Below, piece by piece: positions 13,286 through 32,244 of a stretch of DNA of 64,000 bases. The notes beneath the pieces were generated by a model. It was given only the letters and a program-made list of their open reading frames with translations. It made no database searches and was not told the DNA's origin. The stretch lies in contig OZ025882.1 in NCBI GenBank assembly GCA_964019415.1, positions 1,343,927 through 1,407,926 of the forward strand, written 5' to 3'. The DNA is from Ianthella basta. Lineage: Eukaryota > Porifera > Demospongiae > Verongiida > Ianthellidae. The position numbers and the translations under genes are program-made. How positions within the stretch are numbered: position 1 is the first letter of the stretch; every line of letters begins with the position of its first letter.

Positions 13286-13291
13286 AATAAA
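13286..13291 (+). terminator. Poly(A) signal AATAAA of the PDZ/COR gene
   Basis: A canonical AATAAA begins only five bases after the TGA stop at 13279-13281, implying a very short 3' UTR if used. Confidence 0.6.
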
Positions 13292-13946
13292 CTCAATCGT
13301 GTGTGATTATATTTGCCTAAAGCAGTTACTGTAACATTTATTGCCGTGTTGGCAATTACGTATCTGCTCAAATTTAGCTAAATGTGTACTGTATTTTGTG
13401 CTTTGTCGTCGTGTAAGTCTGGAGTAGAATTTTTCGGATATAATTTTGTGCTTTGTATACTAACTCACTGTACGAACTTTGTATTACGTCATTTACTTCT
13501 TGTAGTGTGTTAGGGATATATCACGTGCACCAGGTGTGCAATGTATTGTGTATGCAGCTTTTCTATACATGTGCCACTTTGATGTGGAGTATAGGTATGT
13601 CATCTGTGCACTTTGAAATTTAATTTGGATCTTACTGCAAGCCAGATTATTGATATACGATTTGATACAGTACTATTATATCTAGACCCACTTGCAGCCA
13701 TTTTATATTGCGTAATGGCCCGATGACGTCATAAAAATGGAGCCTGGAAGTGGTCTCAAGACTGACTAGCGTAACATACATGCAGGATAATTATAAATGC
13801 ATATGTGTGTACTATATCGCATGTAGCCAACACTAATACTATAACCCATGCACACTTACAATGCACATTTATTGATATCACCATACCACGTACATCTCAG
13901 ACACTAAACTATGTATCCAATGCATACAGTTCAAGCATGCCTTTTG
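13292..13946. other. Intergenic sequence between convergent genes
   Basis: AT-rich; no gene recognised. It separates the 3' ends of the PDZ/COR gene and the glutathione transferase gene. Confidence 0.5.
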
Positions 13947-13952
13947 TTTATT
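13947..13952 (-). terminator. Poly(A) signal AATAAA of the GST gene
   Basis: On the minus strand AATAAA occurs 30 bases beyond the stop codon of the glutathione transferase gene; a second candidate lies about 80 bases further. Confidence 0.65.
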
Positions 13953-13981
13953 GCAACTAATGCTCCATCAGTAGCCTGTGA

Positions 13982-16900
13982 TCAATTATTCTTCTTGACA
14001 TAGATGTCGAAATCACGGCCAAGAATGTCGTAATTGTGCTCACCCTTCAAAGACTCGTAAAATTTAAAATGGGCCTCTGTTGACGCGGCAACTGCCTTCA
14101 CTGCTTCTTGAGACACCATTCTATCCATCCACGCATACACCAGAGGGAACTTCTCCTTTGTGATCACCTCTGCAGCACCTGGAAAAAACTTGTTGTATGC
14201 CTCAACTCTTTCAAACCATGGCCACACCAAAAGGTCAGCGGCCGTCATCTCCTGGCCGAAGAAGAAGGGACGTCCATCTTCCTTCAGCTGACCTTCCAGC
14301 TTGTCAAGGTGTGCCGACAGGGCAGCATTTGACTCCTCTGTCGCTTGACCACGGTAAAACTTGTACCAATTGCCAATGAACTGTAATGAAGGAACACATA
14401 AAGGATACATGGTGCACTAAAGGATAGAGGACAGTTTGTAGCAGTTGAACCACTGCTCAGGATTGGTTGACAGAGATTAATCACTGGAAATTTTACATCA
14501 ACCAGCCTACCAGCCTTCTACACCAATGGTGTCTCAGGAGGCTGGGGGGCATCACGCCCTATTGATGGCAACCAGTGATCACAGCCTTCCCCCGCTAGTC
14601 ATCCTACATCCATTGGTTGCCATCAATAGGGCGTGATGCCCCCCAGCCTCCTGAGACACCATTGGTGTAGAAGGCTGGTTGGTGTAAAATTTCCAGTGAT
14701 TAATCTCTGTCAGCATTAAAGGATACACGGTGCACTAAAGGATACACGGTGCACTAAAGGATACATGGTCCACTAAAGGATACATGGTGCACTAAAGGAT
14801 ACACGGTGCACTAAAGGATACATGGTGCACTAAAGGATACACGGTGCACTAAAGGATACATGGTCCACTAAAGGATACACGGTGCACTAAAGGATACACG
14901 GTGCACTAAAGGATACATGGTCCACTAAAGGATACATGGTGCACTAAAGGATACATGATGCACTAAAGGATACATGGTCCACTAAAGGATACATGGTGCA
15001 CTAAAGGATACACGGTCCACTAAAGGATACACGGTGCACTAAAGGATACACGGTGCACTAAAGGATACACGGTCCACTAAAGGATACACGGTGCACTAAA
15101 GGATACACGGTGCACTAAAGGATACACGGTCCACTAAAGGATACACGGTGCACTAAAGGATACACGGTGCACTAAAGGATACACGGTCCACTAAAGGATA
15201 CACGGTGCACTAAAGGATACACGGTGCACTAAAGGATACATGGTGCACTAAAGGATACATGGTCCACTAAAGGATACACGGTGCACTAAAGGATACACGG
15301 TGCACTAAAGGATACACGGTGCACTAAAGGATACATGGTGCACTAAAGGATACATGGTGCACTAAAGGATACATGGTGCACTAAAGGATACACGGTGCAC
15401 TAAAGGATACATGGTGCACTAAAGGATACATGGTGCACTAAAGGATACATGGTGCACTAAAGGGAACATGAAAGCACAGGATGCACTAGTCTCCTACCCA
15501 GACCACTTCCGGCTGCCATTTTGAAATGGACCGAAAGATGGTCTGGGAGCTATGTGCAGATTCCTTGGCGGAATCCGCGGATCCGCGGACACCAATCAGA
15601 TTGCAGATACGTGGTCACATGCACAAGTACATTATAGCTAATAGTGCAGCAATGAATGTTCCTTTACTTGGAGTCTCGGTGGAGCCCCTGCGCTTTCGAA
15701 CTCACTTGATGTAATCGGTACGTCCTCTGTAGCAGGGGGAGCAGCGACAGTGGGAGAACCCACCGAAGCAAAAATTCCTGTTGTCCTTGATGCCAGGGGA
15801 TAATATCCTGAACTGGCGAGTGTTTGTTCTAAAGTAGCGATAGACTGTTGCAGAGAACAGAGCTGGTTTGCACCAGTGTCCAGGTTCTGGAAGCACGAGC
15901 GACAGGCGTACACTATTCGCAGACTGCTCGATAACTGCCTCCACAATGCAAGCCAGACGGTTCTCAGGAAGGTGCACCATGGTCCACTATGATGTAGAAT
16001 AGCAGACAGATTGAGCCTTCGCCTGTTCGCACCACTGCCTGCGCAGAAGGCACAGCGTTCCTCTTCCATAGTGTGAACGGCTGCTAGTGCCGTTAATGCA
16101 AACTACGGCTGTTATGCAATTGCAAGGCTAACGGTTACACAATCAATGCCAAGGAATCTGCACATAGCTCCCAGACCATCTTTTGGCCCATTTCAAAATG
16201 GCGGCCGGAAGTGGTCTGGGTACGAGACTAAGGATGCCCAATCATGCATGACTGCACTAGTATACTCCACATATCCAACAGATATTACATATTGCAATCT
16301 ACTCACCTTGCTGCCAAAGTCTTCCACAAATTCCTTGATCTTAGCCTTTGTCCACGGATCAGCTGGATAGAGCTTCTGTCCACTGCTGTACCTCTCATCC
16401 AGATACTCTGCAAACCAGACAATATGATCAAGAGTATATTATCACACAGTGCGAGTTGCAATAAGTGTATTAGTGTGTATTAGTGTGCCGGTAGCTACAA
16501 GAAGAAAGACCACTGGATAACTTGGAGTGGGATGCAGCAGCGACCACATACACTGGTGAAATAACACTGGTTGATCCTAGTTACATACACAGGTGGCCAT
16601 TTTAAAAGGGTACTCACTTCCATAGTGCTTGGAGTCATTTGAAATGCTTACCGAATATAACGGCTGATTCTCCAAGGCGACGTCCATCCTGCTCCAAAAA
16701 GGGCACAAGACCCTTTGGGTAGATCTCCAGATACCACTCCGGCTTCTTCTGTAAGCTGATCCAGATCACCTCTGCCTCCACCTTCTTTGCAGCCAACGCA
16801 AGATGCACTCGCTGCGGGAGAACATACAGCAAACGCAACTGTCAACACGAGGAGCACGATTGGTGGCATGCGATGATGTCATATGAACGCTACACGTAAC

Positions 16901-17098
16901 TGCTACAACTCAGTAGGAGTCCATGCCTGACCATCCACATGCACTGTCGCCTAGCATTAGCCGGGGACTTAAAGTAGACTCCCACACGCGGTAGGTTTTG
17001 TTTACCTCTGCAAAGGGGCAAATAGGGCAGCTGTACACGCGCAGGTACTCCTTCCCTGCTGGGGCAGGAGGGGGGTCTTGGACTTCCTTTACTGGCAT
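13982..17098 (-). CDS. GSTO: Glutathione S-transferase, omega class
   Basis: Four exons in transcription order: 17098-17006, 16811-16652, 16407-16307 and 14380-13982. All join in phase to give 250 aa, close to the usual 240 of the class. The thioredoxin-like N-terminal half carries the omega-class active site as YSCPICPFAE (residues 22-31); the cysteine at 27 in CPF is the expected glutathione-linked nucleophile. Further family features are KPEWYLEIYPKGLVPFLE, the glutathione-binding ESAVIFEYLDERY and the helical C-terminal half with LLVWPWFERVEAYNKFFPG. Omega enzymes act in the cytosol as thioltransferases and dehydroascorbate or methylarsonate reductases; the substrate here is inferred from the class. 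Intron 3 (1.9 kb) is filled by a foldback, a 19-bp minisatellite and a DNA transposon. The start at 17098 is the first ATG in frame with the domain. It is head to head with ERCC6. Confidence 0.92.
14468..14712. repeat. Foldback (long inverted repeat), about 100-bp arms
   Basis: The arms begin TGACAGAGATTAATCACTGG and end with its complement; they are nearly identical apart from an 8-base insertion in the left arm, with a loop near 14575-14613. It lies in intron 3 of the GST gene. The structure could be a MITE or foldback transposon; no clear target-site duplication is visible. Confidence 0.85.
14713..15465. repeat. 19-bp minisatellite, about 40 copies
   Basis: The unit GGATACACGGTGCACTAAA repeats without interruption; variants swap CACGG for CATGG and GTGCAC for GTCCAC in semi-regular order, which suggests higher-order amplification. 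A partial seed of the same unit lies at about 14397-14425, left of the foldback, so the foldback probably inserted into the repeat. Confidence 0.95.
15489..16228. mobile_element. 740-bp DNA transposon relic with about 85-bp inverted ends and TA duplication
   Basis: The ends GTCTCCTACCCAGACCACTT and, inverted, GTCTCGTACCCAGACCACTT match for about 85 bases with few differences, through GAGCTATGTGCAGATTCCTT. TA flanks both sides. Inside, the minus strand (15638-16069) has a 143-residue open frame with CAFC and, 50 residues later, CRSC, a spaced CxxC...CxxC pair suggesting a zinc-binding N-terminal domain. A neighbouring frame continues the resemblance (HLPENRLACIVEAVIEQ), so the coding part looks frameshifted. 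No DDE transposase core is present. Confidence 0.7.
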
Positions 17099-17292
17099 CT
17101 TGCGATTTTGAAGTTTCTTGCGATCCAGTCAGACGACGACGTTTTATAGGCTGAGGCTTTTGGGAAGCAGAGGTCCTAGTGCCTGACTCCTGACGTACCA
17201 CGACGATGCCCTTCCGGTCACGATCCGGTGAATGGTCAACTCTGTGGTTCGCGCCCTGGGCTACTTACAAGACATTTCGCAACAAAAACAAA
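17099..17292. promoter_or_regulatory. Putative bidirectional promoter, GSTO / ERCC6
   Basis: The start codons of the GST gene (minus) and ERCC6 (plus) are 194 bases apart with nothing else between, so 5' UTRs and promoter elements of both must overlap or abut. No TATA box was recognised. An in-frame ATG at 17206 could lengthen ERCC6 by 29 residues. Confidence 0.55.
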
Positions 17293-26430
<9,138 letters not shown>

Positions 26431-27300
26431 CACGACCTTGATGTTTCTCCACTCCCTGACAATCATTTCAATACATATGTACTTCGGCAATCATACATCA
26501 ATCAGCATTAATTTGTATTCCTTTTCTCTTTCTGTTAATTGCACTGTACTGATTGTATATACGTATATGTAATGTAATTTGGTGATGTGAGATGTTGTCC
26601 GACTGGAATTTTGGTGGATTGCTCAAATTGTGGTAGTTACAATAATTATAGTGGATTTACTACGGCTGTTGAGCAGGCTTCAGCATAATGATATTGCATA
26701 CGTTAACAATTTGATGGGTGGATTGTTCTTGAATTCATAAATCCACCAAAATAAATTCCCTGCCATTTTAGAATTGTCTTCACTAAATTGTTATTCTAGC
26801 TATCATATACTGTGCATACATGCACGCTCTATCTTATCATGTTGCTGTGTACAGTGCATACTGTACATGCACTCTACCCTGTGTGCTCTATCACTGTATT
26901 AGTCTGCGTCACTAGACTACACTGTCCCAGAAAGTGCCTCAGGGCAACAAGGGATTGCATGGGCACTATAATAGAATGGTCTAGCAAGCCAGACTATGCC
27001 TCCAAGACAATAAGGGGAAATTAAGGTGAAGGGATTGTCATTGGTCACTGGAGTTTCATGTGCATCATCTGTGTACAGTTACTGAATGTGGTTCTATAGC
27101 TCCCTTGTTGTGGGACCACTGTGACACATGTGATGTAGTGTCACACACTGTTCCCACAGTGGCTCCATTAGGCACTTGTGTCTCTTCTTGCACACTCCCT
27201 CCTAAAGCACCAGCAACACATCTGGCACCATGTGTGGCACTGTCATTCCTGTGCATGCTCAGATTTGCACTCTTGCAGCTGACGGAGGTTCCTCTGGGCT
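26431..27300. other. Intergenic sequence between ERCC6 and POLD2 (convergent)
   Basis: AT-rich, no gene recognised. An AATAAA occurs at about 26751 on the plus strand, 320 bases past the ERCC6 stop, and could serve as its poly(A) signal. Confidence 0.5.
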
Positions 27301-27304
27301 AAAA

Positions 27305-27530
27305 TGTCTCCACTCCACTACGTGGCTATATGTTCTAAGAGCCCCCCTCCGTACACTCCACTACATGGCTATATGTTCTAAGAGTCCCCCTCCGTACACT
27401 CCACTACATTGCTATATGTTCTAAGAGCCCCCCTCCGTACACTCCACTACATTGCTATATGTTCTAAGAGCCCCCTCCGTACACTCCACTACATTGCTAT
27501 ATGTTCTAAGAGCCCCCCCCTCCGTACACA
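27305..27530. repeat. Minisatellite, about 43-bp unit, five copies
   Basis: The unit contains CTCCACTACATGGCTATATG and TTCTAAGAGCCCCCCTCCGT; the number of C residues varies between copies. It lies downstream of POLD2. Confidence 0.92.
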
Positions 27531-27708
27531 CCCAATGTAGGCTAGCTAGCCTGCACAAGCTCTGCACATGTGATTTGAACCTGTCAAGTGCTGATAACAT
27601 CACAACCAGAAGCTGCTGCTGCATGCACCAGACCAGTAGCATACACTTTGTATATAATGTAATGTATCAGTAACAAAAAATTAAAAGTAAATTGATAATG
27701 AATGCCAG

Positions 27709-28611
27709 TTAATACTCTTCATCATCCGAAATGTGTTCCACGATATTGGAAGGAGTCATTTCCTGTGATGTCACTTCCTCTTCTATGACACGTGCACCAT
27801 CCACTTCCTCAGGAAGTGATGTAAAGGCACTAGTAGAGAAGTGTAGCTCTGTACACTCCAGTGTCCCGAGGTCCAGCAGCACACAGCTGTGAGTCACATC
27901 AAAGTTTGGGACAGCAAGGAGCAACACCTCCCCTCTTTCAACTGCAGATAAGACAGAGTGCTCATTTGTGAAGTCCTTTGCCTCTCAAAGAAGACTCATA
28001 CCTTACCCAACTGCACACACAGTCACAACGGTGTGACGTGCACTACACAAGCACCAAGAGCAGCTAATAGAGAAGGAAGTTGTACCCCCTATCACTCTCA
28101 GCTGCCCACCCCCTCCCCACCACACACATGACTATCCCCACCATCCCAGCTACCCTCAAAAGTCTCATGAGGCCGTCTGCACTATCCCTGACTTAGTACA
28201 GTTGTTCAAATGAGGCTACACTTCCAACTACTGTTGTTTGGTATGGAGGGGAGCAGCCACTTGCCTGGCACACGCTTGTGTTGGTAGGACGGCTGGTTGG
28301 CAGTGAAGTAGATGTGTGGTGCACTCTCAATGACAAAGGGGTCCTCTTGTGTGAAGGGGTAGCTCCCTGTAGGGGGAGGTAGGGGTGTGAGGAGGATGGG
28401 TGAGGTGGGGAGGGGTGTGAGGGGCAGGGTGAGGTGGGGAGGAGTGTGAGGGGGTGAGGTGAGGCGAGGAGGGGTGTGAGGGGGTGGGGTGAAATGGGTA
28501 GGGGTGTTGAGAGTGCAATGGAAGCAGCCATGGCTTATAGCATGCTCACATAATCTGGGGTCCCACACACATGCATGCATTAAGGCCACATGCTGATGTT
28601 TGCAAGTACAT

Positions 28612-28647
<36 letters not shown>

Positions 28648-30883
28648 GTACCTACTGTGTCAGGTGCAGTGGGCAACATGTGCCTCCAGTGAAGGGTCCG
28701 CTCCAGTATGCAGAGACTGTCAGTTTCCTCAGAATAGCGGAAAATGTCATCCACATTCTGCCCAGAACAACCCAACAGCCTAAGATGAAGGGAGGGGACA
28801 GAACACATGAGAAATGCTACACACTGTCACTATAAAGTACTTCTGTGAGTACTTCGGGTCATACGTACGTACATACACACATATGCATGTACACAGAACA
28901 GCCACTACTACAGCTGCAGCAACCCAAGCTGACCCAACCTTCCTCACGTTCTTCCTTCCATCTGGTCCATGAAGGGGTTGGTGACACCCCTAAGGGTCCC
29001 GTATCGGGCAGCCTTGGGGAATGTACACTTGTGGAATGGTTGCTGTGGCAACGTGTAGTTGACAGGGTCGTGCGGACCTGGCATGATGTCCACATGTACA
29101 CAACTCTAATGTATGGAGGGGAGGGAGGGTGGAGGAATGGAGGGAGGAGGGAGGGAGGGAGGAGGGAGGGTGGAGGGAGAGAGGAGGGAAGAGGGAAAGA
29201 GGAGGAGGATTAAGGGAGGGAAGGAGGGAGGGAGATGTGTAGGAGCACCATATGTGAGTGGCGGGCTGTAAGCATGGCACACTCACTGCTAGCTGTGCCA
29301 TGAGGGTGTCCAGTTCCTTCATGGCCTCCACCCCATGTGCTTCATAGTTTCTTGACATGTACTGAATACACAACAGCACAGAGCATTTGGTGGATTGTGT
29401 ACGCAGTAGAATGTGTGGCCAAACACTTAAACAATACAAGCACCCTAAACAGAGCACCACGGTACCAAGTACCAAGTAGACCCTCTGCCAGCCATACAGA
29501 ACTGCACTTGCTCACTTTCTTCTTCTTCTTCTCCAGTTGAATGGAAGATTCAACAGGCTTGTTCGTGATTGAATTCCCGGCCACAATCACACGCACCACC
29601 TTCCTCATCTTGGCCTGGTCCTCCACCCCGCCCAGACACCCACTGAGGTAGTCAACCAACAGCTGTAGAGCAAGCTGGTTGCAGTGGGCGGAGCCCACAT
29701 TGAGGCCACTCACAAACACTACATACCTACAGTGAAGCAGTGGTACGAATGTGTAGTGACGATACAAACACTGTTGCTAACAAAATGGCCGCTGTGTGAT
29801 ACACAGAAATACGAATCAACATATACTCCTCACACGTCTGGTGTGTATATCTGGAATACACAAATCTTGGCCATGTATTCTGCCTAACATACATATTATA
29901 CAATATTGTGAGGTAAATGTATTATATAGGTGCTGTGGCATATGATGTATACATACGCATACATGAGTAATATTATTATACTCTCATTACAACTATACAA
30001 TATTGATTCACAGTGTCCATTGGCATAGAAATGGCTCACTTCTCATCTGAACTGCAAATAGGTGGTGGAATTGGAGGGAGTGGGGGAATCCCAGCAAAGC
30101 AGTACTCCTCCACCTCAAAGCCCCCGTCATTTAGCTGTCGTCCCTTCACAGCCGCCACTAAACCAGTGACCAGCTCCTTGATGGGGATGCTACCAACGAG
30201 GGATATCCTCTGCTTCTCATCCTCAAGGATAATGTTGTCATTGTCAGCAATGTACTTTCGGCGAGGTGGGAACATGGGCAGGGAGTACTGAAGAGTGGGA
30301 ACGACACACAGATGAGGGGACTGAAATACACTGACCTCATACAAACCTGCTAACAACGCTCGGTGGTGATTAGTGCTAGACACACTGAGCGGTCTGTTGA
30401 CTCACCTCCTGGGTGATGGCCTTTAAGATGCTTGGCTTCAGGTCCATCCTCTTGAAGAGGGTGCCCACAATACAGGACTCTTCACCGACAACAAGGTCAG
30501 ACAAGGATTGGAAGGGAACCGACCCACCTTCACAGACAGACCACGCAGATAGTGAACACAGAATGGCATGTGGACAGACAGACAGATAACAGGTAGAGAC
30601 CAGCAGGTGTAGGCAGAGTAGTAATACAACCTTGTGCTGTGCACACAGCAGTGTGCTGCATACCCCACTTATTCTCGGCTGCTTCGCGAACAGGAGCTCG
30701 CAAGCTCTCCAACCTGTTGTAGTACAAGTGGGAATACTGCGTCTTGAAGCGCTTGTTCTGAACTCTAAATCTCTGTGAAGGAGGCGCATAGGGTGTGGTG
30801 CTTCTTTCCTCGGGAATGTACTCGTCGCCCTCTCGGAAGGTAGGCTTTGAGCAAAGGATTGCATATCCTTCTTCTTCGTCCAT
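27709..30883 (-). CDS. POLD2: DNA polymerase delta subunit 2 (B subunit)
   Basis: Nine exons in transcription order: 30883-30664, 30527-30406, 30287-30040, 29726-29516, 29361-29287, 29105-28948, 28779-28652, 28366-28265 and 27941-27709, in phase throughout, 498 aa (human 469). The OB-fold half has [32 protein letters not shown] and [14 protein letters not shown]; the inactive phosphoesterase half has [55 protein letters not shown] and [12 protein letters not shown], all family hallmarks. It is the nuclear scaffold linking the catalytic subunit to POLD3 in replication and repair. The last intron starts with GC (CAG|GCAAGT) and the second exon uses an AAG acceptor; both joins are forced by phase and family sequence. 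The C-terminal tail is longer and more acidic than in human. It is head to head with the TRAF-like gene. Confidence 0.95.
28381..28520. repeat. G-rich GGTGAGG/GGTGTGAGG repeat in POLD2 intron 7
   Basis: Imperfect repeats of GGGGTGAGGTGAGG- and GGGTGTGAGG-like words just upstream (in transcription) of exon 8. A CA tract at 28612-28644 adjoins the exon 7 donor. Confidence 0.85.
29110..29230. repeat. Purine-rich GGAGGGAGG repeat in POLD2 intron 5
   Basis: About 120 bases of GGAGGGAGGAGGGAGGG-type sequence on the plus strand, hence pyrimidine-rich in the transcript, directly upstream of the exon 6 acceptor, where it may act as the polypyrimidine tract. Confidence 0.85.
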
Positions 30884-30941
30884 GCTGCTCTCTCGCGCTA
30901 CCAGCCCGCCACCCGGCGGGGAAATTCCTCATGGTGGGAAA
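30884..30941. promoter_or_regulatory. Putative bidirectional promoter, POLD2 / TRAF-like gene
   Basis: Only 58 bases separate the two divergent start codons. The sequence is GC-rich (CCCGCCACCCGGCGGGG) and lacks a TATA box. The transcripts may even overlap at their 5' ends. Confidence 0.6.
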
Positions 30942-31751
30942 ATGGCTGACGCGCAGTCTCTGTCGCGAAAAGTACAAGCCCTTCAGCACGCCTTAAATCA
31001 AGAATCTTTGAATAATCGTGAGAACAAGCTTCTCGTCCAAGCGACAGCAATCAGTCTAAAGAAAGAACTGAGTGCATTATGTGAGGAGGAGATGTCAAAG
31101 GTTAAGAAGGCACACCAGCAAGAATTGGAGACACTGGAACAAAAGCATACGACTTGGATAGCACGTCTAGAGGAACGTTATCAGAAACAGGAAACGTTAG
31201 TTGCCAGCCTTCAGACTGAGGTCAAGCAGTTGAAGTTTCGTATCAGTCTCCTAGATTCCGTTTCACCTGCTTTCGTGTCTGTCTCTGGAGTGTCATCCAT
31301 CACTGCGAAATCAGCACCAATAAAGTCCCCTCCCTTCTACTCTCACCCGTGTGGCTACAAGATGACTCTTTCCCTTGGCAGAGACCCCCAAGGGGGAATC
31401 TTTATCCTTCTCAACATAGAGGGAGGTGATTATGAGAAACTTCTTCGGTGGCCCTTTCTTGGGAGGATTATTGTTGAAATTGTGGGATTCTCAGCATTGG
31501 ACCAGACCAACACGGTTCGAGGGTTGATTGGAACACTTGAGACAGATGAAAGGTCAGGAATCCGTGGAGGTGGTGGATATATTGGTCAGGTCTACAGCCA
31601 GCTACTGAGAAGCCACGCAGATGTTTTGCAGCTTTTGGAAAAACAGGCCAAACGGGCAGCCACGGAAGCCCTTGCCAACCCATATTACTATTTGCAAGAG
31701 GACACTCTGCATTTTCGAATTACTACAGCCCTCGATCCGTCCATCCTGTAA
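30942..31751 (+). CDS. Coiled-coil / TRAF-C (MATH) domain protein
   Basis: A single exon of 269 aa. Residues about 5-105 are charged, heptad-like coiled coil (KVQALQHALNQ, ELETLEQKHTTWIARLEERY). Residues about 115-265 match the TRAF-C/MATH fold: FYSHPCGYKMTLSLG, GIFILLNIEGGDYEKLLRWP and a terminal YLQEDTLHFRI. RING and TRAF zinc fingers are absent, so it resembles only the oligomerising and receptor-binding half of a TRAF. An adaptor role in signalling is inferred from the family. I chose the ATG at 30942 (AAAATGG context); an upstream in-frame ATG-like start would lie inside POLD2 exon 1 on the other strand and is unlikely. Lack of introns could mean a retrocopy. Confidence 0.85.
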   Translation: MADAQSLSRKVQALQHALNQESLNNRENKLLVQATAISLKKELSALCEEEMSKVKKAHQQELETLEQKHTTWIARLEERYQKQETLVASLQTEVKQLKFRISLLDSVSPAFVSVSGVSSITAKSAPIKSPPFYSHPCGYKMTLSLGRDPQGGIFILLNIEGGDYEKLLRWPFLGRIIVEIVGFSALDQTNTVRGLIGTLETDERSGIRGGGGYIGQVYSQLLRSHADVLQLLEKQAKRAATEALANPYYYLQEDTLHFRITTALDPSIL

Positions 31752-32244
31752 GGATTAATATTTGGTAACATTTTGTGTTTTTCTCACCGCATAACTTGGC
31801 GCATCATGTATATTATCATTTATTTTGCAAAAGCTTTAGATAATGTTGTGTTGTATTCCCCCTCACCCCTAGCTTTCATGTCATAGTCCTATCATGCTGT
31901 ACATCTAATCTCTTGTCCATACTTCACATGTTTGCTCTCACTTAGCCAGACTGCCTATTTCATGCCTTACTCCTGCCCCAATCTTGCTATATACTGTATG
32001 TGAGACTACTTCACAATAAACACACAGAGTATATACTATAGGGACTAGGTGCTAGAATTCTTGTTATCATTGTACAATTTGTATAACAATAAAAAAGATG
32101 ATAATAATATTACTAAATAAACAGTGTATGCATGTGTGGTTTACCATATTATTCCAACACTATAAACCATGATAATATTGTGTGTATCCTGCAGTAGTGT
32201 GTATATCAAATAAAACACATGCTGTGTTCAAAAATATGTTAGAG
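31752..32244. other. Intergenic sequence with poly(A) signals
   Basis: AT-rich spacer between two convergent genes. An AATAAA at 32015-32020 fits the end of the TRAF-like transcript, with others near 32087. No further gene recognised. Confidence 0.55.

Noticed and set aside
14713..15465. CRISPR-like regular repeat array
   Set aside because: The repeats are contiguous with no spacers, and the sequence is animal; it is a minisatellite.
30795..30941. Upstream extension of the TRAF-like protein
   Set aside because: It would run through POLD2 exon 1 on the opposite strand, and the ATG at 30942 has better context at the start of the coiled coil.
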